DNA of 46,000 nt, taken from Lachnospiraceae bacterium UBA3692 (GTDB lineage: Bacteria > Bacillota > Clostridia > Lachnospirales > Lachnospiraceae). Below, one piece after another: positions 13,238 through 21,484 of the stretch; the first letter of the stretch is position 1; the number at the start of each line of letters is the position of its first letter. The stretch lies in assembly GCA_002372815.1 (NCBI GenBank), contig DFIR01000092.1:50253-96252 (forward strand), read 5' to 3'. A model generated the notes under the pieces. The model was given only the letters and a program-made list of their open reading frames with translations. It did no database searches and had not been told where the DNA came from. Position numbers and translations under genes: made by a program.

Positions 13238-15193
13238 ATGAACTTTTTAAAGAATAAAAAGAAACTCATTATCGGACTCCTCATCGCGGCGGCAGTGGTA
13301 TTCATTGCCGGAAGAGCGTTAGGGCGCGGCAGGAAGGATGCGCTGTCCGGGGAGGCGCTCCTGGCGGCGATGGATATCGCGCAGGAGACGGTGGAGACGG
13401 CCTCCATTGAGAGAACGGTGGCGGGGAGCGGCACGATCGCGGCGGATGAGGCGGCGGAAGTGGCGGTGCCCGTCGGGATCAAAGTGGAGAAGGTGTTCGT
13501 CAAGGAAGGCGAGCATGTGACGGAGGGGCAGCAGATCGCGACGGTCTCGGAGCTCTCCGTCAAAGAGAAGCTTCTGGAGGTGCAGCAGGCGATCGACCGG
13601 CTGCAGGAGGAGATAGTCGATCTGGATGGCTCCGAGGACAATTATGACCTGCTCTTCGACATCAAGTACGGACAGCAGGAAGAGCTGATCGAGACCAGAG
13701 GGGAACTGCGCGAGCTCCTGGAGCGGACCGTGCTGGTCTCCACGGCGACCGGACAGGTGCAGAAGGTCAACATCGAGGACAACACGGAGATCGTCAAATA
13801 CAGCACGTCCACCGGCACGGACGGGGACAGCAGCTCCTACAGTGACCTGTTCTCATCGGCGGCGCCGGCGGTCACGCCGCGGGTGGCGACGCTGGCGGCC
13901 CGGACGGAGAAGACGGAGCAGACAGGGCAGCCGGCGGAGACGACGACGCAGGCGCAGCAGGAGGCACCTGGAGAAGAGGGGAGCGGCGACGTGCCGCCGA
14001 CCATCCTGACGGGGGCGATCGCCATTCCCGTGACGGCTCCGGTGACCGGGGCGGCGCCGGCGGCATTCACGCTGCCGGAAGGTTTTGAGCAGTTTATGGA
14101 AGGGACCCTCGAGTGGATCCCGGCGGTGGACGGCAAGTTCGCGCCCGGGACGGTCTACCAGGCCGTGATCACGCTGAAGGCGCTGGACGGGTTTGCTTTT
14201 GACGAGGATCTGACCCGCCTGGACATCACTGTGCCCGGCGTTGCGGCACCTTCTGTGCGGCTTCTGCGGACCGGCACCTCCGAGGTGATCGATACGGTGC
14301 GGATCGCGGCGGCTTTTCCGGCGACGGCCGTGAAGGAAGGGCAGGGGAAGGACCCCTCGACGGAGCCGACGACCGAAAAGACAGAGCCCGGTACGAATCC
14401 CGGCACGGACCCGGTCACGGATCCGACCACAGAGCCCGGCACGATGCCGACGACGGAGGATGCGGCGGGGCTTCCCGGCGGGGACTTCAGCGGCCTTGAC
14501 GGGATGTCCGGACTCAGCGGGCTCGGCGGCCTCGGCGGCGGGACCATCAACCTGGGCGGCTTCTCCGGAGCAGGCGGCGCGAGCTCAGCGCTCTCGTCCT
14601 ACTCCGTCTCCAACAGTATCGATGCGGTGGGCAGCAGCGCCTACAGCACGTCGTGGACGGCGGGCATCACCGTCGTGCCGGACGACCATGTGATGCTGGA
14701 GATCCAGGTGTCGGAGATGGATGTGCTCTCAGTCCATGAAGGGCAGGAGGCCCAGGTCCGGATCGACGCGCTCGGCGGGCAGACCTTCACGGGCACGATC
14801 CAGTCGGTCGCGACGACGGCCTCTTCCTCGGGCGGCGACGCGGTGCGCTACAAAGTTAGCATCCGTTTGGACAAGACACCCGAGATGCTCTACGGCATGA
14901 GCGCCTCTGCGACGATCATCACGGAGAAGAAGGAGAATGTCCCGACCGTCCCCATGGACGCCCTGCAGACCATCGAGGGAAAGACCATGGTCTACACGGC
15001 TGTGGATGAGCAGGGGAACCTGGTCGCCCCGGTGGAAGTGACGACCGGCGCCTCGGACGCGGAGCGCGCGGAGATCCTGTCCGGACTTGCGGTGGGAGAT
15101 ACGATCTACTACCACAGGACCAGCGGGACGGGCAATATGTTCGGAGACCGGGAGGACAGGCCGGAAGGCCCCGGCGGACCGGACGGAAGATGA
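13238..15193 (+). CDS. MacA-type membrane fusion (adaptor) protein with large insertion
   Basis: This 651-residue protein links an ABC exporter to the cell exterior. A signal-anchor helix lies at residues 10-27 (LIIGLLIAAAVVFIAG). The first lipoyl half follows at about 55-105 (VPVGIKVEKVFVKEGEHVTE), then a coiled-coil hairpin (about 107-170) and the second lipoyl half (ATGQVQKVNIEDN). Some 280 residues are then inserted before the beta barrel resumes at about 485 (VVPDDHVMLEIQVSEMDVLS). The insert has an Ig-like block (GTLEWIPAVDGKFAPGTVYQ, then VITLKALDGFAF), a Thr/Pro/Glu linker and a Gly-rich stretch. Usual MacA-like proteins are about 350-400 residues. The two MacB-type genes follow directly. 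Confidence 0.88.
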   Translation: MNFLKNKKKLIIGLLIAAAVVFIAGRALGRGRKDALSGEALLAAMDIAQETVETASIERTVAGSGTIAADEAAEVAVPVGIKVEKVFVKEGEHVTEGQQIATVSELSVKEKLLEVQQAIDRLQEEIVDLDGSEDNYDLLFDIKYGQQEELIETRGELRELLERTVLVSTATGQVQKVNIEDNTEIVKYSTSTGTDGDSSSYSDLFSSAAPAVTPRVATLAARTEKTEQTGQPAETTTQAQQEAPGEEGSGDVPPTILTGAIAIPVTAPVTGAAPAAFTLPEGFEQFMEGTLEWIPAVDGKFAPGTVYQAVITLKALDGFAFDEDLTRLDITVPGVAAPSVRLLRTGTSEVIDTVRIAAAFPATAVKEGQGKDPSTEPTTEKTEPGTNPGTDPVTDPTTEPGTMPTTEDAAGLPGGDFSGLDGMSGLSGLGGLGGGTINLGGFSGAGGASSALSSYSVSNSIDAVGSSAYSTSWTAGITVVPDDHVMLEIQVSEMDVLSVHEGQEAQVRIDALGGQTFTGTIQSVATTASSSGGDAVRYKVSIRLDKTPEMLYGMSASATIITEKKENVPTVPMDALQTIEGKTMVYTAVDEQGNLVAPVEVTTGASDAERAEILSGLAVGDTIYYHRTSGTGNMFGDREDRPEGPGGPDGR

Positions 15194-15870
15194 GGCTGGC
15201 GCACATGATCGTACTGAAGGATGTATCGAAGATCTATACCATGGGCGATACGCAGCTGCGCGCGCTCGATCACGCCAACATGCACATCCGGCAGGGGGAG
15301 TTCGTGAGCATCATCGGACCGTCCGGAAGCGGAAAGTCCACGCTGATGAACATCGTCGGCTGCCTGGACCTGGCGGACGAAGGGGAGTACTATCTGGACG
15401 GCATTGAGATCCGCAAGTATTCGGAGGACCGTCTCGCGGAAGTGCGCAGTAAGAAGATCGGCTTCATTTTCCAGAATTTCAACCTGATCGGCCGCATGAG
15501 CGCCTGGGACAACGTGGAGCTCCCGCTGATCTATCAGCGCGTCCCCGCCCAGCAGAGAAAAGAGCGGGTGGAAGAGGCGCTCCGGCGCGTGCAGCTCTAC
15601 GAGCGCCGCAGACACCGGCCCAACGAACTGTCGGGCGGCCAGCAGCAGCGCGTGGCGATCGCCAGGGCAATCGCGGCGCAGCCGTCCATTTTCCTGGCGG
15701 ACGAGCCCACCGGCAACCTGGACTCGAGGACCGGCGAGGAGATCATGGGGATCTTTCACGAGATGCACGCCGCGGGCGGGACGATCGTCCTGATCACGCA
15801 CGACAGCGGCGTGGCGGCACAGGCGCAGAGGCAGATCGCGATCCGCGACGGACACGTGCAGGAAGTATAA
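15190..15870 (+). CDS. MacB-type ABC exporter ATPase
   Basis: 226 residues. Walker A GPSGSGKST, Q-loop FIFQNFNLIGRM, signature LSGGQQQRVAIARAI, Walker B IFLADEPTGNLDS and H-loop LITHDSG are all present, with the LolD/MacB-type spacing. It energises the FtsX-type permease encoded next. The ATG at 15190 overlaps the adaptor stop (ATGA); an alternative ATG at 15208 begins the conserved MIVLKDVSKIY and could be the true start. Confidence 0.96.
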   Translation: MRLAHMIVLKDVSKIYTMGDTQLRALDHANMHIRQGEFVSIIGPSGSGKSTLMNIVGCLDLADEGEYYLDGIEIRKYSEDRLAEVRSKKIGFIFQNFNLIGRMSAWDNVELPLIYQRVPAQQRKERVEEALRRVQLYERRRHRPNELSGGQQQRVAIARAIAAQPSIFLADEPTGNLDSRTGEEIMGIFHEMHAAGGTIVLITHDSGVAAQAQRQIAIRDGHVQEV

Positions 15871-15874
15871 GCAT

Positions 15875-17080
15875 ATGATCATCCAATCTCTCAAAATGGC
15901 ATGGGAGTCCGTGCGCTCCAACAAGATGCGGTCGTTCCTGACGATGCTGGGGATCATCATCGGTGTTTTCTCGCTGGTGGTGCTGGTGTCGCTCATAGAC
16001 GGCGCGACTAGCTCCATCACGGGTTCGATCGCGACCCTCGGGAGCAGCTCCCTGAACATCAATATCATGGACGACAAGGGCCGCCCGCTGTCCCAGGAGG
16101 ACCTGGAGTCTTTATGCGGGAACGGGGCGATCGAGTGGGTGTCGCCGTCCGGCTCCTCCGCCTTCTCCATCCGGTGCGGGCACAAAGAGGACTCCGTGAA
16201 CGTGACCGGCGTCAACCAGTATTACGCGCAGATCGAGCAGCTGGAGAGCGCGGCGGGAAGGATGCTGCAGGTGCCGGACATCGACAACCATCTCGACGTC
16301 GCGGTGGTCAACGAGGATATCGCGAAGGACCTGATGGGTTTCTCCCGGGTGCAGGACGCCGTGGGAGGGGAGATCGTCATCGACGGGCGGCCTTTCACCG
16401 TGATCGGCGTGATCCGGAATACGACGGACAGCGGCATCGCCAGCTTCATGGGCGTGCAGTATGCGGCGTATATTCCGCACACCACCTTCATCCGGCTTCC
16501 TTCCGCCAGAACGACGAAGATCACGTCCTTCACGCTCTCCGCGAAGAACGGCGACCTGGAGCAGGCGCAGGAGGACATCGGACAGTTCCTGCTGGAGCGC
16601 TTCGATAATGACGAGGACGCCTTCTACGTGATGAACTTCCAGAGCATCCTGGACGCCATGGGCTCGGTCAACGGCACGCTGTCGCTCGTGATGGGCGGCG
16701 TCGCGGCGATCTCGCTGCTCGTGGGCGGCATCGGCATCATGAACATCATGCTGGTCTCCGTGACGGAGAGGACCCGGGAGATCGGGATCCGCAAGGCGAT
16801 CGGCGCCGGACGGAAGGTCATCCTGCTGCAGTTCCTGATCGAGGCGCTGATGATCTCCCTGATCGGCTGCGGGATCGGCATCTTCCTTTCCTGGCTGGCG
16901 CTGCAGGTGATCAGCGCCGTGGCGGCCGCTTCCTCCGCGACGATCACGTTCGGCCTCTCGGCGCGGGTCGTGATCATCTCGACGGCTTTCTCCACGGGGA
17001 TCGGGCTGCTGTTCGGACTGTATCCCGCCAACAAGGCGGCGTCCATGAAGCCCATCGACGCGCTCAGATACAACGGGTAA
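15875..17080 (+). CDS. MacB-type ABC exporter permease (FtsX family)
   Basis: 401 residues with the MacB plan: one membrane helix after MRSFLTMLGIIIGVFSLVVL, a large outside domain (about 50-270), then three helices ending the protein. The conserved block VSVTERTREIGIRKAIGAG lies between helices 2 and 3 and contacts the ATPase. Together with the adaptor and ATPase it forms a complete mechanotransmission-type exporter, probably for a peptide, lipid or drug; the substrate cannot be read from the sequence. Confidence 0.94.
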   Translation: MIIQSLKMAWESVRSNKMRSFLTMLGIIIGVFSLVVLVSLIDGATSSITGSIATLGSSSLNINIMDDKGRPLSQEDLESLCGNGAIEWVSPSGSSAFSIRCGHKEDSVNVTGVNQYYAQIEQLESAAGRMLQVPDIDNHLDVAVVNEDIAKDLMGFSRVQDAVGGEIVIDGRPFTVIGVIRNTTDSGIASFMGVQYAAYIPHTTFIRLPSARTTKITSFTLSAKNGDLEQAQEDIGQFLLERFDNDEDAFYVMNFQSILDAMGSVNGTLSLVMGGVAAISLLVGGIGIMNIMLVSVTERTREIGIRKAIGAGRKVILLQFLIEALMISLIGCGIGIFLSWLALQVISAVAAASSATITFGLSARVVIISTAFSTGIGLLFGLYPANKAASMKPIDALRYNG

Positions 17081-17099
17081 GGGACAGAAGGGGGATAAA

Positions 17100-17519
17100 A
17101 TGAGATATCAGATCATGCACCGGAGCGCCCACAGGCTCCGCATCCGGATCCCGGAGAGGACACTTACGGATTCCTCGCAGGAAGTGCTGGAATACGCGCT
17201 GGGGGCGATCCCCGGCGTCACGAAGGTGGACTTCTACCCGGCGACCGGCGGGATCGGCCTGCACTTCGACGGAGATGTGACGGCGATCACGGACCGTCTG
17301 GACCGCATGCGCTTCGACAACGTCGAGATGATGGCCCGGGAGCTCGACGCCGACCAGAGCATCGGCGTGGAGGAACTGCGCGAGCGCAAGCTCTCGCCGA
17401 GGCTCAAGAGGAGGCTCCGCACCAGGATCGCGCTGGAATCCGCGGCGGACCTGCTGCTTCCCGCCCCTGTGCAGATGGCCTACCACGTCTACCAGCTGGT
17501 CACGCTGCGCGAGTTCTGA
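17100..17519 (+). CDS. HMA-like domain protein without metal-binding cysteines
   Basis: 139 residues. The first 65 (HRLRIRIPERTLTDSSQEVL, IPGVTKVDFYPATGGIGLHF) follow the beta-alpha-beta pattern of heavy-metal-associated domains but lack the CxxC metal site. This matches small stand-alone HMA_2-type proteins seen in Clostridia. The C-terminal 45 residues are helical (RRLRTRIALESAADLLLPAP), possibly membrane-attached. Only 19 bp separate it from the permease gene, so it is probably in the exporter operon. Confidence 0.65.
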   Translation: MRYQIMHRSAHRLRIRIPERTLTDSSQEVLEYALGAIPGVTKVDFYPATGGIGLHFDGDVTAITDRLDRMRFDNVEMMARELDADQSIGVEELRERKLSPRLKRRLRTRIALESAADLLLPAPVQMAYHVYQLVTLREF

Positions 17520-17554
17520 ACGGGAAATTCACTGCACAAGCCTGCAAGAGGCGG

Positions 17555-17583
17555 TTGCTTTTTCACAGAGTGACTGCTATAAT
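17555..17583 (+). promoter_or_regulatory. Promoter of the queC operon
   Basis: TTGCTT (17555-17560), 17 bp, and a perfect TATAAT (17578-17583). It gives an untranslated leader of about 190 nt before queC. Confidence 0.8.
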
Positions 17584-17608
17584 ACCCCATGTTTCCCATA
17601 CGGGAGAC

Positions 17609-17650
17609 CGACAGTTCATTTGTACCTTCCTGTCGTTAAACAAAACCGGG
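17609..17650 (+). promoter_or_regulatory. Candidate preQ1-I riboswitch aptamer in the queC leader
   Basis: A 6-bp hairpin CGACAG/CTGTCG (17609-17614, 17630-17635) has a loop that starts TTC and contains ACC. An A-rich tail TTAAACAAAACCGG follows at once. The preQ1-I class has just this plan: one stem, a loop with a conserved cytosine, and an A-rich tail that docks into it; the tail closely resembles that of the Thermoanaerobacter tengcongensis aptamer as I recall it. The 15-nt loop is longer than usual. Genes downstream make and import the ligand's precursors, the expected regulon. Confidence 0.55.
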
Positions 17651-17702
17651 ACTGCTGACAGCGAACGGGCGTCTTCATGCGCCCCGCAATACTGTATTTA
17701 CG

Positions 17703-17732
17703 CAGCCCCGCAAAAATGCGGGGCTGTTCTCG
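17703..17732 (+). terminator. Hairpin in the queC leader, probable expression platform
   Basis: A 9-bp stem CAGCCCCGC (17703-17711) / GCGGGGCTG (17718-17726) with loop AAAAAT, followed by the short pyrimidine run TTCTCGT. It lies between the aptamer candidate and queC, where a regulated transcription terminator would be expected. Confidence 0.55.
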
Positions 17733-17782
17733 TGCTGAGGAAACATAAGGCCTGCACCTGCCGGCCGGAAAGAAAAATAAAC

Positions 17783-18469
17783 ATGAAAGCACTGGTACTT
17801 CTAAGCGGCGGCCTGGACAGCAGCGTCTGCCTGGGACTGGCGGTGGAAAGATACGGCGCGGACCAGGTGCTGGCCCTGTCCGTGTATTACGGCCAGAAAC
17901 ACAAGAAAGAGATGGAAGCGGCCGAGAAGGTCGCCGCCCATTACGGCGTGGAGAGGCGCACGCTGGATCTCGGCGCGATCTTCGCCGGGAGCAGCTGCAC
18001 GCTGCTGGAAGGCGCCTCCGAGGAGATCCCGCACGAGACCTACGAGGAGCAGCTGAAGGAGACGGGCGGGGCGCCCGTGAGCACCTATGTGCCCTTCCGC
18101 AACGGCCTCTTCCTGTCCTCCGCAGCATCGGTGGCCTTGAGCTGCGGGTGCGATGTCCTCTACTACGGAGCGCACGCCGATGACGCCGCCGGCAGCGCCT
18201 ATCCGGACACGAGCACGGCCTTCAACGAGGCGATCGCGGCCGCGATCCGCATCGGCAGCGGCGAGGCCCTGCAGGTCTGCGCACCTTTCATCGACAAGTC
18301 CAAAGCCGAGGTGGTCGCAGAGGGACTGCGGCTGGGCGTCCCCTTCGAACTGACCTGGAGCTGCTACGAAGGCGGAGACAAGGCCTGCGGCGTCTGCGGC
18401 ACATGCCGGGACAGGAAGCAGGCATTTGCCCTGAACGGGATCGAGGATCCGGTCCCCTACGAAGTGTAA
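17783..18469 (+). CDS. queC: 7-cyano-7-deazaguanine synthase QueC
   Basis: QueC turns 7-carboxy-7-deazaguanine into preQ0 in queuosine synthesis, using ATP and ammonia. The 228 residues are normal length. The PP-loop SGGLDSS is at 8-14, and the zinc-binding cysteines are at the end (SCYEGG, CGVCGTCRDRK). The block YYGAHADDAAGSAYPDTS is characteristic. The start ATG 17783 follows the long leader; a frame extending far upstream is just read-through of that leader. First gene of queC-yhhQ-queF. The earlier enzymes QueD and QueE are not in the window. Confidence 0.95.
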   Translation: MKALVLLSGGLDSSVCLGLAVERYGADQVLALSVYYGQKHKKEMEAAEKVAAHYGVERRTLDLGAIFAGSSCTLLEGASEEIPHETYEEQLKETGGAPVSTYVPFRNGLFLSSAASVALSCGCDVLYYGAHADDAAGSAYPDTSTAFNEAIAAAIRIGSGEALQVCAPFIDKSKAEVVAEGLRLGVPFELTWSCYEGGDKACGVCGTCRDRKQAFALNGIEDPVPYEV

Positions 18470-18503
18470 AAAAACGTCAGACAGAAAGAAGAGCGAAACT
18501 GCA

Positions 18504-19244
18504 ATGCCGAACGAACTGATCTTTATTATGACCGTCCTCATCTATCTGGGCAGTGTGCTCGTCCTGTACAAGCTGTACGGGAAGAACGGCCTCTACGCCT
18601 TCGCCGTCTTCGGGACCCTGCTCGGCAATATCGCGGTCTGCAAGTGCGTGGATATCTTCGGACTCTCGACGACCGCCGGCAACGTCCTCTACGCGTCGAC
18701 CTTCCTCGTGACGGACATCCTGTCGGAGAAATACGGAAAGAAAGCCGCCTCTCGCGCCGTCGCCTACAGCTTCTCCATCATGGTGCTGTGGCTCTTCGGC
18801 ACGCAGCTGATCCTGCTGTTCACGCCCAACGCGAACGACTACATCAGCGAGAGCCTGCAGGTCGTTTTCGGGCTGGTGCCGAGGATCACGATCGCCAGCC
18901 TCGCCGGCTTCGTCTGCAGCCAGAACATCGACGTCTTCCTGTACCACTACATCTGGAAGAAGACCGGCGACAACAGCTCGAAGCTGTGGCTGCGCAACAA
19001 CGGCAGCACGCTGACCAGCCAGGCGATCGACACGGTGATCTTCACGACGCTGGCGTTCTGGGGCGTCTATCCCACGAACGTATTTATGAGCATCCTGCTG
19101 ACGACCTACCTCTTCAAGGCGGTCGTGGCGCTGCTCGACACCCCCTTCATCTACCTGGCCCGCAGGATCGAGCCCATCGGGGAGGGTGAGGAGACAGAGA
19201 AGACAGGCTGGAAGAAGCATACGCAAGGTGCAGCGATTCAGTGA
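18504..19244 (+). CDS. Queuosine precursor transporter, YhhQ/VUT family
   Basis: 246 residues with about six membrane helices, starting LIFIMTVLIYLGSVLVLY. Family features are the block VTDILSEKYGKKAASRAV, a second ITIASLAGFVCSQNIDVFLY, and the SLTSQAIDT-like NGSTLTSQAIDTVIF. YhhQ imports preQ0/preQ1 or related bases. Its place between queC and queF means the cell both makes and salvages the precursor. Confidence 0.92.
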   Translation: MPNELIFIMTVLIYLGSVLVLYKLYGKNGLYAFAVFGTLLGNIAVCKCVDIFGLSTTAGNVLYASTFLVTDILSEKYGKKAASRAVAYSFSIMVLWLFGTQLILLFTPNANDYISESLQVVFGLVPRITIASLAGFVCSQNIDVFLYHYIWKKTGDNSSKLWLRNNGSTLTSQAIDTVIFTTLAFWGVYPTNVFMSILLTTYLFKAVVALLDTPFIYLARRIEPIGEGEETEKTGWKKHTQGAAIQ

Positions 19245-19277
19245 TGAAAGTCCTGCTGCAGCGGAGAGGAGAGACAG

Positions 19278-19760
19278 ATGAGAGAGAAAGAGAACCTGAC
19301 CAAACTGGGAAGCCAGCAGACCGCCTACAAGATGAATTACGCGCCGGAGGTCCTGGAGTCCTTCAGCAACAAGCACCCGGACAACGACTACTTCGTCAAG
19401 TTCAACTGCCCGGAGTTCACGAGCCTGTGCCCGATCACGGGGCAGCCGGATTTCGCGACGATCTACATCTCCTATGTGCCGGATGAACGGCTGGTGGAGA
19501 GCAAGTCCCTGAAGCTCTACCTGTTCTCCTTCCGCAACCACGGCGACTTCCACGAGGACGTCGTCAACGTGATCATGAAGGACCTGATCCGCCTGATGGA
19601 GCCCAAGTACATCGAAGTCTGGGGCAAGTTCCTTCCCCGCGGCGGGCTCTCCATCGACCCGTACTGCAACTACGGCAAGCCCGGTACCCGCTGGGAGCAG
19701 GTCGCCTGGGACCGCCTCGCGCAGCACGATCTGTATCCGGAGAGAGTGGACAACCGCTGA
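19278..19760 (+). CDS. queF: NADPH-dependent preQ0 reductase QueF
   Basis: QueF reduces the nitrile of preQ0 to the amine preQ1. 160 residues is the length of the short, single-domain (B. subtilis-type) enzyme. The nucleophile C51 (FTSLCPITGQPD) and acid D58 have the correct seven-residue spacing. The NADPH-binding QueF motif ESKSLKLYLFSFRNHGDFHE follows. GAGAGGAGAG precedes the ATG. Last gene of the operon, followed by a terminator. Confidence 0.96.
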   Translation: MREKENLTKLGSQQTAYKMNYAPEVLESFSNKHPDNDYFVKFNCPEFTSLCPITGQPDFATIYISYVPDERLVESKSLKLYLFSFRNHGDFHEDVVNVIMKDLIRLMEPKYIEVWGKFLPRGGLSIDPYCNYGKPGTRWEQVAWDRLAQHDLYPERVDNR

Positions 19761-19786
19761 CCACTTAGCAGAGAATCATGAAAAAA

Positions 19787-19815
19787 GGGATCGCCTTTCA
19801 CGGCGGTCCCTTTTT
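19787..19815. terminator. Bidirectional terminator between queF and rpoN
   Basis: Stem GGGATCGCC (19787-19795) / GGCGGTCCC (19802-19810), flanked by AAAAAA on the left and TTTTT on the right, so it works for both convergent genes. Confidence 0.9.
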
Positions 19816-19822
19816 CTATGCG

Positions 19823-21193
19823 TTAAAATTCTTTTCTCTCCCGGTAGTTGGGGATCTGCATGCTCTCCCTGTATTTGACGACGGTGCGGCGGGAGATGGA
19901 CATGCCCCGCTCCTTCAGCATGCAGGCGATCCTGTCGTCGTTGAGAGGATGCGTCTTGTCCTCCTCCTCGATGATCTTCCGGATCTCCTCCTTGATCTGG
20001 TGGGTCGCGATGCTGTCGTCCCCCTCCTGGCTCACGCTCCTCGCGAAGAAGAAGGAGAGAGGGTAGATGCCCCAGCAGCACTGCAGGTACTTGTCCTTCA
20101 CAGCCCGGCTGACGGTGGACTCGTGGATCCCGATCCGGTCGGCGGCATCCTTCATGCGGAGGGGCTTCAGGTATTTCTCCCCCTTCCGGAAGAACTCCGT
20201 CTGCTCCGCAAGAATGCAGTCAGCGAGCGCGAGAAGGGTGCTGCCGCGCCGCTCGATATGCTCCTGCATCTGCCGGATCTGGTTGACCTTGCCGGTGAGA
20301 TAGTCGCGGACTTCCGGCGTCGGGTTGTCCTTCAGCATCTTCAGATAGTCGCGGTTCATCCGGATCGTCGGGTAGGAGTAGTTGTTCAGGAGGATCTCGA
20401 AGCGGTCCTTGAACTTGACGACCGTGACGTCCGGGACGATGTAGCGCAGCATCTCGCCCATATCGAAGCCCTGCGCGGGGCGCGGGTTCAGGCTGCGGAT
20501 GCGCAGCTGCGCCTCCTTGATCCGGGAGATGGGCAGCTTCATCTTCTTGGCGATGGTGTGGAGCTGGTTCTTGCCGAGGAGCGGCATATATTCGCGGATG
20601 ATGCTCATCTCCACGTCATACGGCTCCGCGTCCTCCTGCTGCTGTATCCTCCGGAGCTGCTCGAGAAGGCAGCTCTCCAGATCGGCACAGCAGACACCGG
20701 CCGGCTCCAGCGCACGCATGATCTCAAGGCATTTCGCGACATCCAGCTGCGGGACATGGAGCTGCGCAGCAGCGTCCTGCACGGACATGCGGAAGAAGCC
20801 GGACGAATCCAGACAGTCCGCGATATAGGAGAAGATCCGGAACTGTTCTTCCGTGTACGGCCCGCGGATCAGCTGCTGCATCAGCGTGTCCTTCAGCGTC
20901 TCCCGGACCGGCGCGCCGATGTTGCTGATGTAGTCCCTGTCCGAGTCCTCCCGGTCGTACCGGTAGTAGGTGCGGTTCTGCTCGTCCAGGTTCTCCAGCC
21001 ACTCCAGCTTGCGCAGAAGGTCCTGCTGGCGATCCTCGGGGCTGGGCTCCTTCAGCTCCGCCACCGGGTTCTCCAGCGCCATCTCCTTGATATGCTCTGT
21101 CAGTTCCTCCGCGCTCATCTGCAGGATCTCCACCGACTGGATGAGATTCTGTGAGAGGATCTGTTTCTGGGATTGTTCAAGTCTTGTTTCCAT
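19823..21193 (-). CDS. rpoN: RNA polymerase sigma-54 factor RpoN
   Basis: 456 residues starting METRLEQSQKQIL, the typical Gln-rich activator-interacting region I (SVEILQMSAEELTEHI). A core-binding region follows, then a helix-turn-helix (ADRIGIHESTVSRAVKDKYL), and the RpoN box near the end in variant form (SRRTVVKYRES). Sigma-54 needs an AAA+ enhancer-binding activator to open promoters; none is in the window. The upstream in-frame start is rejected because region I begins right after METRLE. A TATAAT -10 box ends only 7 nt before the ATG, so the message is probably leaderless and the AGGAGG next to the ATG would not be transcribed. Confidence 0.95.
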   Translation of the reverse strand: METRLEQSQKQILSQNLIQSVEILQMSAEELTEHIKEMALENPVAELKEPSPEDRQQDLLRKLEWLENLDEQNRTYYRYDREDSDRDYISNIGAPVRETLKDTLMQQLIRGPYTEEQFRIFSYIADCLDSSGFFRMSVQDAAAQLHVPQLDVAKCLEIMRALEPAGVCCADLESCLLEQLRRIQQQEDAEPYDVEMSIIREYMPLLGKNQLHTIAKKMKLPISRIKEAQLRIRSLNPRPAQGFDMGEMLRYIVPDVTVVKFKDRFEILLNNYSYPTIRMNRDYLKMLKDNPTPEVRDYLTGKVNQIRQMQEHIERRGSTLLALADCILAEQTEFFRKGEKYLKPLRMKDAADRIGIHESTVSRAVKDKYLQCCWGIYPLSFFFARSVSQEGDDSIATHQIKEEIRKIIEEEDKTHPLNDDRIACMLKERGMSISRRTVVKYRESMQIPNYRERKEF

Positions 21194-21200
21194 GCCTCCT

Positions 21201-21229
21201 ATTATACCTAAGATAATTTTTTCACACAA
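21201..21229 (-). promoter_or_regulatory. Promoter of rpoN
   Basis: On the minus strand TTGTGT (21224-21229), 17 bp, TATAAT (21201-21206). The start site is predicted at 21193-21194, on the initiation codon itself. Confidence 0.7.
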
Positions 21230-21256
21230 TATATCGTCCGGGTCCACCCGGCACTT

Positions 21257-21285
21257 TTGTGAAAAAAATATTAATTATGTATAAT
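21257..21285 (+). promoter_or_regulatory. Promoter of the ECF sigma / anti-sigma operon
   Basis: TTGTGA (21257-21262), 17 bp, perfect TATAAT (21280-21285). The leader to the sigma gene is about 190 nt. It is AT-rich in its second half and shows no strong hairpin; I saw no clear second, ECF-type promoter. Confidence 0.7.
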
Positions 21286-21484
21286 AGAGGGGACGCCCGC
21301 GCTGAAAGAAAGCAGGCTGGCACCATAATTGCTATATCCATTCAAGATCACCGATGAGTCCGTCCGCAGCGGAACAGATAACGGATCAAAAAGAAAACTG
21401 ATCACAAATTTTTTTCTGACAGGTGTAACGAGACGCCGATTAATTGCATGAACAGGATAGAAAACGCTGAAAGGAGGTGAGAAG

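Noticed and set aside
15109..16215. 368-codon minus-strand frame over the MacB-type genes
   Set aside because: Antisense to genes with all ABC motifs; no start signal.
18477..19727. 416-codon open frame on the minus strand opposite yhhQ and queF
   Set aside because: Mirror of two recognisable genes; composition is Arg/Asp/Val/Leu-rich as in antisense frames of GC-rich genes, and no start signal is present.
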